A DNA stretch of 58,057 nt from an uncultured Synechococcales cyanobacterium (GTDB lineage: Bacteria; Cyanobacteriota; Cyanobacteriia; Thermosynechococcales; Thermosynechococcaceae), in NCBI GenBank assembly GCA_902806435.1, contig CADCWO010000104.1, positions 1 through 58,057 on the forward strand. The letters are read 5' to 3'. A model generated the notes under the pieces. The model was not told the origin of the DNA and did no database searches. It saw nothing but the letters and a program-made list of their open reading frames with translations. Each line of letters starts with the position of its first letter. Positions within the stretch are counted from its first letter, which is position 1. Positions 19,377 to 29,991 of the stretch are shown here, piece after piece. The translations under genes were made by a program, and so were the position numbers.

Positions 19377-22130
19377 GTGATTTCTTCTGATTCGCTGGAT
19401 TTTGACTTTAAAGCGCTTTTTCCGTTTAAGCTTGACGACTTCCAGCAAGCGGCGATCGCATCCCTAGAAGCCAATCGTTCAGTTGTGGTTTGCGTTCCGA
19501 CTGGGTCTGGAAAAACTCTGATTGGGGAGTATGCGGTTTACCGCGCTTTAGCACGACAGCGCCGGGTCTTTTACACAACACCCCTCAAGGCCCTGTCTAA
19601 TCAAAAATTTCGCGACTTTCGCCACCGCTTTGGCGTAGAACAGGTAGGCCTGCTGACTGGTGATATCTCAGTCAACCGAGATGCTCCCGTGTTGGTGATG
19701 ACGACAGAGATTTTCCGCAACATGTTGTACGGCACGCCGATTGGCGAAGTAGGCACCTCCTTAACTGGCGTTGAGGTTGTGGTCTTGGATGAGTGCCATT
19801 ACATGAACGATCGCCAGCGGGGCACCGTTTGGGAAGAATCAATTATCTACTGCCCAGCTGAAATTCAATTAGCAGCGCTTTCGGCGACAATTGCCAACAG
19901 TCAGCAGTTGACCGATTGGATTAATTTGATCCATGGCCCCACAGACCTCATCTACTCCGAGTTCCGGCCTGTGCCGCTCCGGTTTCACTTTTGTAATCCG
20001 AAGGGATTATTTCCCTTGCTCAATTCGGAGCAAACGAGGATCAATCCACGACTACAGCCCCAGAAAAAACACGGTCCCCGGATCAAAGGCAGTCATCGCC
20101 GGGACGGACGACCCGATAGCCCTAGTTTGTCTTACGTGATTAGTCAGTTGCAGCAAAGGGATATGCTGCCAGCCATCTACTTTATCTTCAGCCGTCGCGG
20201 TTGCAATCAAGCGTTGGCCGAGATAGGGGCGATGAAGCTCGTCAACGAATGGGAAGCCGCGCAGCTAAAAACCCAAATTGATCAATTTATTACCCACCAT
20301 CCAGAACTGGGTACAGCAGAGGGAATTGCACCGTTGTACCGAGGGGTGGCCGCTCACCATGCTGGACTGTTACCGCTGTGGAAAGGACTGGTAGAGGAAT
20401 TATTTCAGCAGGGCCTAATCAAAGTTGTCTTTGCCACAGAGACCTTGGCTGCCGGGATTAATATGCCAGCTCGCACAACCATCATCTCCAGCCTTTCGAA
20501 GCGAACTGATAGCGGCCACCGGCTTTTAACGCCTTCTGAATTTCTCCAAATGGCAGGTCGAGCCGGGCGGCGGGGCATGGATACTCTAGGTCATGTGGTA
20601 ACGCTCCAAACCTCCTTTGAAGGAGCTAAAGAAGCTGCCTATCTAGCCACCGCTAGTCCTGATCCTTTGGTGAGCCAGTTTACCCCTAGTTATGGCATGG
20701 TGCTGAACTTACTCCAAACCCATACTCTAGACGAGTCTAAGGAGTTGATTGAACGTAGCTTTGGTCAATATCTTGCCACTTTGTACCTCACACCCCAGAG
20801 GCAAGCGATCACCGATCTGAGCACTGAGCTTCAGCAAATTCAAGGACGATTGGCAACCGTTGATTTAGCAGACTTAGCCAGCTACCAAAAGTTGCGGGAA
20901 CGACTCAAAGAAGAACAACGATTGTTGAAGATTTTACAACAGCAAGCAGATGAATTGCTGACCAGTGAACTAGCAATTGCCGCTGCGTTTGCCCTGCCAG
21001 GAACCGTGCTCAGTCTTAAAGCCCCTGCCCATCGCTCAACAGAGGGGAATCGCAGCCAACCCGAGGAAGCGATTGCTAGCACGTCTCCTGAGATAGAGCA
21101 GTCATTGAAAATTACCAATGGGTACCGGTCGGTATTGCCCGCCGTTATCATCACTAAAGTGCCAGGATCGGGAAAATTTCCTCACCTAATTTGTCTCGGG
21201 CAAGATAACCGCTGGTACGTCGTCAACCCGGCGGAAGTTCTTGGCTTACACAATGAATTGCCTAGCTTGTCATGGGCCGAACATCTGGTGCCACCAGCCT
21301 TGGTGATGCAACCTGGCCAATCACGTCGGGGCGATCAGGTAACCGCAGCCCTAGCCGAGCAGATCCCTCAGTGTCGGGTTGAGTTAGCGCCAGAGGTATT
21401 CATCCAACTCCACCAAGTAGAGGAGCTCGAAGCGCAGTTACAGTCTCATCCTGCCCACCAGTGGAAAAACCCAGCGGCCTTGCTCAAACTTCAACGGCGC
21501 GCCGCTTATCTTCAAGAGCAACTCCAAGATCGCCAGACAAAACTCCAACAGCAATCCGGGCATCATTGGCAAGAATTCTTATGCTTAATTGAAATCTTGC
21601 AAGGTTTTGGCGGCTTGGATACTCTGACTCCAACTCCACTTGGGCAAGCAATTGCAGCTATTCGGGGAGATAATGAGCTCTGGTTAGGTCTAGCCATGAT
21701 GTCGGGAGAGCTTGATCACCTAGACCCCCATCAACTGGCAGCGGCCTGTGCTGCCCTTGTTGCGGAAGTATCACGTTCAGAGGGGTGGACCCACTACCCT
21801 ATCTCGACAGCTGTCGAAGAAGCTCTTGCTAGCCTACGACCTTTGCGGCGGCAACTTTTTCAACTTCAGCACCGACGGGGGGTGGTGTTTCCAATTTGGC
21901 TAGAGTACGAATTGACAGGGCTGGTAGAGCAGTGGGCCCTAGGAATTGAGTGGTCAACGCTTTGTACTGGAACTAGCCTAGATGAGGGAGATATTGTGCG
22001 GATTCTGCGTCGCGCCCTTGATTTTTTATCGCAACTGCCCTACGTTCCTCACCTATCAAGGGAAGTGCGGCAGAATGCCCATCGGGCCGTGCACCTCATT
22101 AATCGCTCTCCGATTAATGAGGTACTTTAG
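19377..22130 (+). CDS. DEAD/DEAH-family RNA helicase, Ski2/ISE2-like
   Basis: 917 residues. Superfamily 2 helicase core: motif I PTGSGKTLIG, motif II DECH, motif III SATIAN, motif VI QMAGRAGRRGMD. These are followed by a long C-terminal extension including coiled-coil and DSHCT-type helical regions. The architecture is that of Ski2/Mtr4-like RNA helicases, and the nearest plant relative I know is chloroplast ISE2, which works in organelle RNA processing. A role in RNA processing or ribosome assembly is inferred. Start codon is uncertain: GTG at 19377 or TTG at 19371, neither with a clear ribosome site. Confidence 0.85.
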   Translation: MISSDSLDFDFKALFPFKLDDFQQAAIASLEANRSVVVCVPTGSGKTLIGEYAVYRALARQRRVFYTTPLKALSNQKFRDFRHRFGVEQVGLLTGDISVNRDAPVLVMTTEIFRNMLYGTPIGEVGTSLTGVEVVVLDECHYMNDRQRGTVWEESIIYCPAEIQLAALSATIANSQQLTDWINLIHGPTDLIYSEFRPVPLRFHFCNPKGLFPLLNSEQTRINPRLQPQKKHGPRIKGSHRRDGRPDSPSLSYVISQLQQRDMLPAIYFIFSRRGCNQALAEIGAMKLVNEWEAAQLKTQIDQFITHHPELGTAEGIAPLYRGVAAHHAGLLPLWKGLVEELFQQGLIKVVFATETLAAGINMPARTTIISSLSKRTDSGHRLLTPSEFLQMAGRAGRRGMDTLGHVVTLQTSFEGAKEAAYLATASPDPLVSQFTPSYGMVLNLLQTHTLDESKELIERSFGQYLATLYLTPQRQAITDLSTELQQIQGRLATVDLADLASYQKLRERLKEEQRLLKILQQQADELLTSELAIAAAFALPGTVLSLKAPAHRSTEGNRSQPEEAIASTSPEIEQSLKITNGYRSVLPAVIITKVPGSGKFPHLICLGQDNRWYVVNPAEVLGLHNELPSLSWAEHLVPPALVMQPGQSRRGDQVTAALAEQIPQCRVELAPEVFIQLHQVEELEAQLQSHPAHQWKNPAALLKLQRRAAYLQEQLQDRQTKLQQQSGHHWQEFLCLIEILQGFGGLDTLTPTPLGQAIAAIRGDNELWLGLAMMSGELDHLDPHQLAAACAALVAEVSRSEGWTHYPISTAVEEALASLRPLRRQLFQLQHRRGVVFPIWLEYELTGLVEQWALGIEWSTLCTGTSLDEGDIVRILRRALDFLSQLPYVPHLSREVRQNAHRAVHLINRSPINEVL

Positions 22131-22148
22131 GCTGTACCGGGTACTTAC

Positions 22149-22901
22149 CTAGTGCGAGTTCGATGCGCGATCTATGCCGGAGTGCGGAATTTGCTCAAGG
22201 CTTGGTAGCTCTAAACAGTATCCAGCACCATAAACAGTTTTAATATAACGGGGACGGCGAGAATCAGGTTCTAGCTTTGTCCGTAAATGTCTGACGTGAA
22301 CCCGGATAGTCTCAACATCATCATTTGGCTCGTACCCCCAGACTTCCTTCAGGATTTTGCTAGGAGAGACAGTCTGACCATGCTGTTGTAGCAGGCAGTG
22401 AAGTAGTTCAAATTCTAAGTGGGTTAGCTTCACAACTTGATTGAACCAGATCACTTCAAACCGCTCAGGTATCAACGTTAAGGGCCCATAGCTTAAAATT
22501 TCACTATGCTTAGCAGCTTGGGGAATGCGGTCAGTTCTACGCAGTAAAGCTCGCACTCGTGCGAGCATCTCTTCGACTTCAAATGGTTTTGTTAGGTAAT
22601 CATCTGCCCCAGCATTAAAGCCTTCAACTTTATTCGTGGTCTGACTTAAAGCAGTCAGCATCAACACTGGAATATGACTAGTGCGCTGATCTCGACGCAG
22701 CCTTTGGCATACAGTCAAGCCATCTACCTTAGGCAACATGACATCCAACATAAGCAGGTCAGGCAATAGTTGCACAGCCAGGGCTTGACCATTAATGCCA
22801 TCTGCCGACTGGATAACCTCGTATCCTGCCATTTCTAAGTTAATAGCGATTAATTCTGAAATGGCAGGCTCATCTTCAATTACCAGTATCCGGGGCTTCA
22901 T
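22149..22901 (-). CDS. rpaA: OmpR/PhoB-family response regulator, RpaA-like
   Basis: 250 residues. The receiver domain (1-120) has acidic pocket EDE, acceptor Asp in [12 protein letters not shown], and the TA and KPFEVEEM signatures. A winged-helix DNA-binding domain (about 145-235) contains [13 protein letters not shown] and [15 protein letters not shown]. The linker [12 protein letters not shown] and the ending [15 protein letters not shown] match cyanobacterial RpaA as I remember it. RpaA is the master output of the circadian clock and influences phycobilisome coupling. RpaB is the main alternative but differs in the linker. The gene converges on the helicase with 18 bp between stops. Confidence 0.8.
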   Translation of the reverse strand: MKPRILVIEDEPAISELIAINLEMAGYEVIQSADGINGQALAVQLLPDLLMLDVMLPKVDGLTVCQRLRRDQRTSHIPVLMLTALSQTTNKVEGFNAGADDYLTKPFEVEEMLARVRALLRRTDRIPQAAKHSEILSYGPLTLIPERFEVIWFNQVVKLTHLEFELLHCLLQQHGQTVSPSKILKEVWGYEPNDDVETIRVHVRHLRTKLEPDSRRPRYIKTVYGAGYCLELPSLEQIPHSGIDRASNSH

Positions 22902-23269
22902 TCAATGTTTTAGCTACAACAAGAGATAGGCAAAAGCGATTAAGTGAAACACTATGGTGCCTGTAAAGATTATAAGTGTGATCTTAAAATCTTCCTAAAG
23001 AACCGGCAAGCTCTCCAGGAATGATCAGGAACGGTAATTGGGTCAATCCCGATGGGATGACAACGGGGTTAACTTGATCACCAAATTGATCCGAAGACTG
23101 ACTAACAGCCCTCCAAATTCAACAGTAAGCTCGAATTACAAGCTTGCAGTTGAGCTAATGTAACCCAAGCAAGGCGTTGCAATTGCTAAGGCAGCAATGC
23201 TAGGACCTAGCAACAGTCGGGATATTACAGAACAGTACGATACGATAGGGAAGTCACTTCACATTTTCT
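22902..23269. other. Non-coding stretch between rpaA and the DUF6464 gene
   Basis: About 370 bases between divergent genes, so promoters for both are expected. A TACGAT close to the right end (from about 23237) could be a -10 for the rightward gene. I see no tRNA, no long palindrome and no open frame worth calling. Confidence 0.5.
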
Positions 23270-23635
23270 ATGGAGCCATCTTCGCTACCGACTGAGGTAC
23301 TGCTGACCCATCCGCGGAAATCATTAGGAAAGGTTTATTTAGACTGGAACCCGCAGCCAGGGGCATATTTAGACTTTAAAGACCAAACCTACGCTGTTTT
23401 AGAGCGCCGCCACCGCTACCAGCTCAAGGCCGGTCGATATCACCTCTCTAAAGTTGCGCTGTACGTTCAAACAGCCCAGCGGCCCGCAGAGCGTAGTTTA
23501 ATCGATGGGCGCTGGGTTTTAGGAGACGCCAGCTGTCGATTTAATGCTCATTCAGAACTACTCCGGTGTGCGGTTAATCCCTTTGGTCCTTGCGATCGCT
23601 GCCATGCCTTTGAGCGAGCAGTAATTGAGGATTAG
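23270..23635 (+). CDS. DUF6464-like small protein
   Basis: 121 residues. It begins with a short variable segment, then KVYLDWNPQPGAYLDFKDQTYAVLERR and a domain ending in CAVNPFGPCDRCHAFE. The C-terminal cysteines (C-x-F-G-P-C-x-x-C type) may bind metal. This matches a small cyanobacterial family I know as DUF6464, of unknown function. Its stop overlaps the end of fmt on the other strand by four bases. Confidence 0.7.
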   Translation: MEPSSLPTEVLLTHPRKSLGKVYLDWNPQPGAYLDFKDQTYAVLERRHRYQLKAGRYHLSKVALYVQTAQRPAERSLIDGRWVLGDASCRFNAHSELLRCAVNPFGPCDRCHAFERAVIED

Positions 23636-24627
23636 CCACCAAGTACGTCATTAACACTTAGGTGTACCCCATTCGCAAAGTCCCAGCCTGATTGGGGTCG
23701 TTTGCCAGCTAGTTGAACTGTCCGTAGTAGTAATCCGCCTTGACCCGTCGCAATGATCGGTCCAAATGGCTTGACAATGCCTAAAATCTTACCAGGAGGA
23801 TCAGAATAAAGCTGAACATCCGGCCATTCCGGTTGGAGGGCTTGGAGTTCTGGGGGAAGTTGGCACCAGTAATTGAACCCTAACGGTGCCGTAGCCATAA
23901 TCTTCAAGGAAGTGCCGTGAAATAAAGTTACGCCGTTGCTAAACCCCCGAATTTGATTATGAAGTTCAACTGCGGAACGCCGCCAATCCAAATCATAGTC
24001 CTGCTTATGAACTAGAGGAGCATAAGTTGCCTCAGCATCATCTTGAGGAGTGGGCTGTAGTGCTTGTTGCTCCAACTGTAGCAAGGTTTCGATTAACAAC
24101 TCTGCGCCTTGATTGGCCAGAGTTGTAGCTACCTGTTGATAGCTATCTAGCAGCCCAATTGAGAGATGAGACTTGAGAAGGATGGCGCCGGTATCCATAC
24201 CAGCATCCATCAGCATTGTGGTTACTCCCGTTACCGTCTCGCCATGATAAAGTGCCCACTGAATCGGTGCCGCCCCGCGATACTTGGGCAGAATTGAACC
24301 ATGGCAATTAATACACCCCAAGCGGGGCATATCTAAAATTTCCTGGGAAAGAATTTGCCCATAGGCAACAACCACGAACACATCAGCATTAAGCGATCGC
24401 AGTTGGGCTAAATTTTCAGAATCTTTTTTGAGATTTGGTGGTTGCCAAACTGGCAGATGATAGCTTGTCGCTGCCGCTTTTATGGCAGCCGGTGTCACTT
24501 GGTTACCTCGGCCTCGGCGTCGATCTGGCTGAGTGACAACGCCCAATACGTCAAATTTAGGATGGCTAACTAGGTGTCGAAAGCTTGGTAAAGCAAACTC
24601 AGGTGTACCAAAAAAAACTACCTTCAT
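23632..24627 (-). CDS. fmt: Methionyl-tRNA formyltransferase
   Basis: 331 residues. It formylates initiator Met-tRNA using 10-formyltetrahydrofolate. N-terminal MKVVFFGTPEFALPSFRHL, the catalytic region with Asn-His in GCINCHGSILPKYRGAAPIQWAL, and the Asp in LMDAGMDTGAIL are all present, followed by the C-terminal tRNA-binding domain. The ATG at 24627 is chosen because the protein then starts at the canonical strand. An upstream ATG at 24681 would add 18 residues foreign to the family. Confidence 0.95.
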   Translation of the reverse strand: MKVVFFGTPEFALPSFRHLVSHPKFDVLGVVTQPDRRRGRGNQVTPAAIKAAATSYHLPVWQPPNLKKDSENLAQLRSLNADVFVVVAYGQILSQEILDMPRLGCINCHGSILPKYRGAAPIQWALYHGETVTGVTTMLMDAGMDTGAILLKSHLSIGLLDSYQQVATTLANQGAELLIETLLQLEQQALQPTPQDDAEATYAPLVHKQDYDLDWRRSAVELHNQIRGFSNGVTLFHGTSLKIMATAPLGFNYWCQLPPELQALQPEWPDVQLYSDPPGKILGIVKPFGPIIATGQGGLLLRTVQLAGKRPQSGWDFANGVHLSVNDVLGG

Positions 24628-24996
24628 GCAGCACTTTAGACAGTTCTCTGCCCTGTAGACAAAAGAAGCTACCCATCGCATAGGACAATGTTACATACAA
24701 CCAGATGGATAAGCTCTAAGGATATTGTACAGAGCCTATTTGAGAAGATAGTTAATTATGCAAAACCTCAGCCAAAATTCCTGCTGGCTCTAGTTTCCCC
24801 AATTTTGTTCATGCTACGCAAAAATGAACTTGACCAATCTCAACTGAATCCAGCCAGCGATCGCCCATGAATTCAACAGGTAATTCTGTCAACAGCTAGG
24901 CAAGTGATTGTGGTGGGCTGCTCGTCCATAGCAATACCCTTTTTGAACTAATGAAGGCAGTAGTTGAGTTATCTAAGTTCCTTAGTTTAGGGCCAG
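24628..24996. other. Non-coding stretch upstream of fmt
   Basis: About 370 bases between fmt and the end of the next minus-strand gene. One HIP1 copy is present near 24858. A 60-codon plus-strand frame here is not convincing. I see no RNA gene or terminator of note. Confidence 0.45.
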
Positions 24997-25590
24997 TCAA
25001 TTGCTCGCAGGAAGGGAGTTAGCATGACAATCGCGTAACCAGATGCGAATAGCCTCAGCTATGCTGCCCTCACTACTATCTTGAGGGGGCGAAGGGGGGT
25101 GCCCGGCTGGATAGGGACCAACCATAGAATACATGAGCGCTAAGCGCCAGCCGTCATCAGTTTGCGTCAAAAATAGCCAGTGATAGAGTTGGAGATTTGC
25201 GAGCTTGCCGCCATGATAGTTACGTTCCAGCGTGGTGATAAACACTTGATGCGGATCACCCGGTTCTGGAGGTGTCTCTGAAATTGTTGCCCGTTGACCA
25301 GCACCCAAAGGAAGCGGTTCAAAGTCTGGGCGGCTGGCAACCAGCATGTAGCTGTTGGAAAGCCGAAAGCGTTGATAAACCCGATTGGTGTAGCTAGGTA
25401 AATCCCTCACCAGTAGGCTTGCCAGTATTTCCGCACTGCTAGGGCAACTAGAGCGCTTAGTAGGAGGTATTTTTTGAGACAGTAAAGGTTCAACAAGCGG
25501 AGGAACCTTAGCCTCAGCAACAGTCCCGCTAGCCAGACTCAACAAAATACTGCTGGATAAAAGGTAGTCCCATCGACACCGCTCCATCAT
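24997..25590 (-). CDS. Secreted hypothetical protein
   Basis: 197 residues with a Sec signal peptide: basic start MERCRW, hydrophobic YLLSSSILLSLASG, likely cleavage after VAEA. The mature part has two cysteines (SCPSSAE near 48 and RDCHAN near the end) and a conserved-looking middle with PDFEPLPLG and WLFLTQTDDGWRLALMYSM, resembling a small beta-rich fold. No family recognised. It begins nine bases after the pyrF stop, so it is very likely cotranscribed with tyrS-pyrF. Two adjacent ATGs (25590 and 25587) are possible starts. Confidence 0.75.
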   Translation of the reverse strand: MMERCRWDYLLSSSILLSLASGTVAEAKVPPLVEPLLSQKIPPTKRSSCPSSAEILASLLVRDLPSYTNRVYQRFRLSNSYMLVASRPDFEPLPLGAGQRATISETPPEPGDPHQVFITTLERNYHGGKLANLQLYHWLFLTQTDDGWRLALMYSMVGPYPAGHPPSPPQDSSEGSIAEAIRIWLRDCHANSLPASN

Positions 25591-25599
25591 ATAGCTGCC

Positions 25600-26355
25600 T
25601 CAACCTGACAAAGCGGTGGTGAGTTCCTGGCAAATCTGTTCAAATATAATGCCAGGATCGGTAGCAGTTGTAATCGGACGGCCAATCACTAAGTAATCAG
25701 CTCCGGCATTGATTGCAGCCGATGGAGTTAGCGATCGCTGCTGGTCTCCTGATCGTGATCCCGTAGGTCGCACTCCCGGACACACTAGTAAAAAATTTTC
25801 TCCACACACTTGCCGTAGTTGGGCCACTTCCTGCGGAGAACAGACTGCTCCCTTCAGGCCGCTGGCCTGCGCCAGCAGTGCCATCTGGAGGGCATATTCC
25901 GGCAACTCCAACGGGATTTTTAGATCAAAGGCCAACTCCCGCGATGAGAGGCTGGTAAGGACAGTAATTGCAAGTAGGGTGGGCGGTGTCAATTTCACCT
26001 GCTCTGCTTCTGCCTGGACCGCCACCTGCGCTGCCTGTAACGCTGATTTCCCAGCTGTGGCGTGAAGAGTTAGTAGATCAACACCGTAGCGGGCTGCAGC
26101 GCGACAAGCCCCCGCTACCGTATTCGGAATATCATGCAGTTTTAAGTCCAGGAAAATTCGCTTCTGGCGGGACTTGAGGATGTCCAAAATCGCCGGACCG
26201 CTGCTGACAAAGAGTTCTAAACCAACTTTCCAGAAAGTTACCTGGGGGAGTTGATCCATTAGGGCGATCGCCGCTGCCTGCGTCGCCACATCCAAAGGCA
26301 CAATGATCCGCTCCGCCGGAGACAGTTGGCCAGAATTCAACTGAGTGGATGTCAC
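25600..26355 (-). CDS. pyrF: Orotidine 5'-phosphate decarboxylase
   Basis: 251 residues. It makes UMP from OMP in the last step of pyrimidine synthesis. Signature residues: IIVPLDV near the start, WKVGLELF, and the catalytic Lys-Asp cluster [13 protein letters not shown]. The phosphate-binding loop near the end reads [14 protein letters not shown]. The start is a GTG at 26355, with no downstream alternative before the first strand. It sits 50 bp after tyrS on the same strand and nine bases before the secreted-protein gene. Confidence 0.95.
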   Translation of the reverse strand: MTSTQLNSGQLSPAERIIVPLDVATQAAAIALMDQLPQVTFWKVGLELFVSSGPAILDILKSRQKRIFLDLKLHDIPNTVAGACRAAARYGVDLLTLHATAGKSALQAAQVAVQAEAEQVKLTPPTLLAITVLTSLSSRELAFDLKIPLELPEYALQMALLAQASGLKGAVCSPQEVAQLRQVCGENFLLVCPGVRPTGSRSGDQQRSLTPSAAINAGADYLVIGRPITTATDPGIIFEQICQELTTALSG

Positions 26356-26405
26356 AAGATGATTAAAGTATTTGGTTATCCAGATCTTAATCCCAGCCGC
26401 CCAGC

Positions 26406-27626
26406 TTAAGCTGAGGCCACGAAGCGGACAAACTTTTTCTTACCCACCTGAAGGACCTTACCTTCCAGCTCAGCTATGGACTCAAAACTGAGATCTACTT
26501 GGTCCACCCGTTGCCCATCAAGCTTCACCGCACCTCCTTGAATTTGTCGTCGCGCTTCACTACTGCTCTGGCATAAACCACTGGCACTGATCAGGTAAAA
26601 CAACTTGGCTGGAAACTGCACCTGTGAGAGAGAAAACTGGGGAACGGTACTGGAGGCTTCATCTTGATTACCACCTATCACTAGGTTTATGGCAGTCTGT
26701 TGCGCTTGCTGGGCAACTGCTTCCCCGTAGTATTGGCGCACGACTTCAAAGGCCAATAACTTCTGGCGATCGCGCGGGGCGACTGGCAACTGGTCCAGAG
26801 GTAGATCAGTCAGTAGCTCAAAGTACTGCATCAACACAGAGTCAGGAGTTTTCTCTAACTTTGAGTACATAGTCAGCGGATCTTCTGCCAAGCCAACGTA
26901 GTTATTGAGGGACTTAGACATCTTCTGCACCCCATCGGTTCCCAGCAAAATTGGCACCAACAGACCAAACTGGGGTGGTTGTTGGAAATATCGCTGCAGG
27001 TCGCGACCGGCGGCAATATTGAACTTTTGATCTGTCGCTCCCAATTCCACATCTGCCTGTACGGCAACAGAATCGTACCCCTGCATCAGCGGGTAGAGAA
27101 ACTCGTGCAGGTAAACCGGCTCACCTTTTTCATAGCGTTCCGCAAAGCCTTCTTTGGCCAGCATCTGCCCCACAGTCATTGTCGCTAGCAGTTCGGAAAT
27201 TTTGCTCAGATCCAACTGAGCCAACCACTCCGAGTTGTAGCGCACTTCTAATCTGCCAGGGGTATCGAAGTCCAAAATAGGCTGTAGCTGCTCGAGATAA
27301 GTACGGGCATTTTCAGCTACCTCCGCATCTGTTAACTGGCGGCGCACCTCAGATTTTCCAGTCGGATCACCAATTCGCGCTGTAAAGTCACCAATGATTA
27401 ACACAGCAGTATGTCCAACATCTTGGAAAGCACGGAGCTTTCGAATTGGAATACTATGGCCTAAGTGGATTTGCGCTCCTGTCGGGTCAATCCCAAACTT
27501 GATCCGCAGGGGTTGAGTGGCTTGCATCAAGCGCTGGGCAAAGTTTTCCTGAGAATCAATAGACTCAGAATTGTTTGGGAATATTTCACTCACACCCCGC
27601 CGTAATACTGAAGGAATGGTATCCAT
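26406..27626 (-). CDS. tyrS: Tyrosyl-tRNA synthetase
   Basis: 406 residues. Class I synthetase: HIGH-type [11 protein letters not shown] (about 57-67), KMSKS loop in [14 protein letters not shown], and a C-terminal S4 RNA-binding domain (about 335-400, [17 protein letters not shown]). It belongs to the longer TyrRS form with the [14 protein letters not shown] signature. ATG at 27626. First gene of an apparent operon with pyrF and a secreted protein. Confidence 0.96.
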   Translation of the reverse strand: MDTIPSVLRRGVSEIFPNNSESIDSQENFAQRLMQATQPLRIKFGIDPTGAQIHLGHSIPIRKLRAFQDVGHTAVLIIGDFTARIGDPTGKSEVRRQLTDAEVAENARTYLEQLQPILDFDTPGRLEVRYNSEWLAQLDLSKISELLATMTVGQMLAKEGFAERYEKGEPVYLHEFLYPLMQGYDSVAVQADVELGATDQKFNIAAGRDLQRYFQQPPQFGLLVPILLGTDGVQKMSKSLNNYVGLAEDPLTMYSKLEKTPDSVLMQYFELLTDLPLDQLPVAPRDRQKLLAFEVVRQYYGEAVAQQAQQTAINLVIGGNQDEASSTVPQFSLSQVQFPAKLFYLISASGLCQSSSEARRQIQGGAVKLDGQRVDQVDLSFESIAELEGKVLQVGKKKFVRFVASA

Positions 27627-27959
27627 TAACTAACAACTACTTAAGTCTGTGACTGTTACAGCTACTGCTACAACAAGATTTAGTGAGAAGCTACTCAAAT
27701 TTGATTGGGTGACGGCTCACTACTCCATCGCAGGCGTGGTAGCCAGAATATTATAATTGCAAGAATATTTTTAGGTAGGTTAGCTAACGCCCTCGGCCTG
27801 ATTTTCTGAAACCGCTGAATTGTGTGTAATGTTGTAGGCTTGTGATGCCGTAGGGCTAAGCATAGACAATCACAACTGGCTCCTTTGCCGCTTCTGACAT
27901 TATTTCAAGGCAATTAGTTAGGCCAAGCGTACTCTAGTTCAGCTTTTTGAGGAGTTGTT
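27627..27959. other. Non-coding stretch between tyrS and the PBP gene
   Basis: About 330 bases between divergent genes, expected to hold both promoters. The right end has GAGGAG five bases before the GTG start of the PBP gene. I see no tRNA or strong palindrome. Confidence 0.45.
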
Positions 27960-29870
27960 GTGTCATCTAACAGTGTCAGTCACAAGCATTCTGGTTCAGA
28001 ACCTTTGCCGTTTGTCCAATCCGTCGGCAAGATCGCCGGGACAACCATGCTGGGAGCGACAATGCTGGCTAGCGCCGCGATCGCTGGTGGTCTAGTTGGG
28101 TTAGCGATTAGCTTTCGCAACTTGCCAGACGTTCGTTCCTTGCGCGGCTACGTGCCCAGCGAAACCACGCATATCTATGATATCAAAGGCAAACTCCTAG
28201 CCAGCGTTCATGATGAAGCAAACCGGGAAGTTGTACCTTTAAATAAAATTTCTCCGCAGTTGAAGCGGGCAGTGTTAGCGATTGAAGATAGCAATTTTTA
28301 TCAACACCACGGAATCAACCCGGTAGGAATTGTCCGGGCCTCCATTGTGAACTTTACTGAGGGTAAAACCGTTGAAGGTGGCTCCACGCTCACGATGCAG
28401 TTGGTGAAAAACCTGTTTTTATCTCCAGAGCGCGCCCTGAGCCGCAAGGCAGTTGAGGCAGTCTTAGCAATCCGCCTAGAGCAAATCTTCAATAAAGACG
28501 CGATCTTGGAGATGTACCTGAATCAGGTGTATTGGGGGCATAACACCTACGGCGTAGAAACTGCAGCCCAGAGCTATTTTGATAAATCTGCGTCACAGTT
28601 GAACCTGGCTGAGGCGGCAATGCTAGCTGGTATCATTCAGGCTCCAGAGAGCTTTAGCCCCTTCATCAATCTTGAGCTTGCTAAGCAGCAACAGGGTTTG
28701 GTCCTCAATCGGATGGAGCAATTACGATGGATCACCCCAGAGGAAAGCCAGGCCGCTCGAAAGCAACCCATTAAACTGGGCACAATCACTTCCTTCCAGC
28801 AGAGCCGCGCTCCTTATGTCACCAATAGTGTGGTTCAGGAACTCAATAAACGGTTTGGCCGCGAGGCAGTCCTTAAGGGCGGCATGCGAGTCCAGACCAC
28901 GATCGATATGAGGCTGCAGAAGATCGCAGAAGATAGCGTCCGTTGGGGCCACGAAACTTTGCTCAGTTCTGGAGTATACGCCGATCAGATGGCTCTGGTT
29001 GCCGTCGATCCACGGACCCACTATGTTAAAGCAATCGTTGGCGGTGTAGATCAAAGCAAAAGCCAATTCAACCGGGCGACACAAGCGCTACGTCAGCCGG
29101 GGAGCGCCTTTAAGCCTTTTGTCTACTACACGGCCTTTGCCTCTGGCAAGTATACGCCTAGCTCCACAATTAATGACAGTCCGGTCAGCTACCCGGATGG
29201 AGATAGCATTTACTCACCCAAGAACTACGACGGCAGTTTCAGCGGGCCAATGTCGATTCGCCAAGCCCTTGCTCTTTCCCGTAATATTCCAGCGATCCGC
29301 TTGGGGCAGGAAGTTGAAATCAATAAAATTGTTGAAGTTTCCCGCACCCTAGGAATCGAAAGTCCCATCGAGCCTGTAACTTCTTTGCCCCTAGGGTCAG
29401 TGGATTTGACACCTTTAGAGATGGCTAGTGCCTACGCTACATTTGCTAATAATGGCTGGCAGTCAGACACAACCATGGTTGTGCAAGTCACTGACAATAG
29501 TGGCCACCTGCTGTTGGATAACACGCCTAAACCTAAACTGGTTCTTGATCCTTGGGCTGCCGCTTCCCTGAATGATGCTTTGCAGGATGTCATTAATAAC
29601 GGGACTGGGGTCGCGGCCCAAATTGGTCGCCCGGCAGCCGGGAAGACGGGTACAACCTCTTCTGAGCGTGACATCTGGTTTGTCGGGTATGTACCCCAAT
29701 TAGCGACTGCTATTTGGGCAGGCAATGATGATTACGGCCCCTTAGGGCATGGTGCGACTGGGGGCGGTTTTATGGCCCCGATCTGGCGCGACTTTATGTC
29801 AAAAGCACTCAAGGGTGTCCCTGCCCAAAAGTTTACGCCTGCCTCTAAGTTTGATCGACCTTCTCCTTGA
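27960..29870 (+). CDS. Class A penicillin-binding protein (PBP1A family)
   Basis: 636 residues. A bifunctional peptidoglycan synthase with one N-terminal membrane segment (about 28-50). The glycosyltransferase GT51 domain has IEDSNFYQHHGINP, EGGSTLTMQLVKN and LNQVYWGHNTYG. The transpeptidase domain has the active-site serine in PGSAFKPF (SxxK), SRN and KTGTT. All catalytic residues are present. It is shorter than E. coli PBP1a and lacks a large C-terminal add-on. GTG start supported by GAGGAG. Confidence 0.93.
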   Translation: MSSNSVSHKHSGSEPLPFVQSVGKIAGTTMLGATMLASAAIAGGLVGLAISFRNLPDVRSLRGYVPSETTHIYDIKGKLLASVHDEANREVVPLNKISPQLKRAVLAIEDSNFYQHHGINPVGIVRASIVNFTEGKTVEGGSTLTMQLVKNLFLSPERALSRKAVEAVLAIRLEQIFNKDAILEMYLNQVYWGHNTYGVETAAQSYFDKSASQLNLAEAAMLAGIIQAPESFSPFINLELAKQQQGLVLNRMEQLRWITPEESQAARKQPIKLGTITSFQQSRAPYVTNSVVQELNKRFGREAVLKGGMRVQTTIDMRLQKIAEDSVRWGHETLLSSGVYADQMALVAVDPRTHYVKAIVGGVDQSKSQFNRATQALRQPGSAFKPFVYYTAFASGKYTPSSTINDSPVSYPDGDSIYSPKNYDGSFSGPMSIRQALALSRNIPAIRLGQEVEINKIVEVSRTLGIESPIEPVTSLPLGSVDLTPLEMASAYATFANNGWQSDTTMVVQVTDNSGHLLLDNTPKPKLVLDPWAAASLNDALQDVINNGTGVAAQIGRPAAGKTGTTSSERDIWFVGYVPQLATAIWAGNDDYGPLGHGATGGGFMAPIWRDFMSKALKGVPAQKFTPASKFDRPSP

Positions 29871-29991
29871 TCAGGCCTGAGGATTAAGACTATCCCAAAG
29901 GCGGTTACTGGCCCCATCATAGATGCCGCATTTTCCTCTCCGTTTGGGGAAGCTCTTACAATGTAAGTAGTTTCATTAAGAACGTTATCTT

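Noticed and set aside
24688-24870. 60-codon plus-strand frame upstream of fmt
   Set aside because: It has an ATG and a mildly hydrophobic middle, but no ribosome site, no recognisable motif, and lies in the fmt leader; not enough to call.
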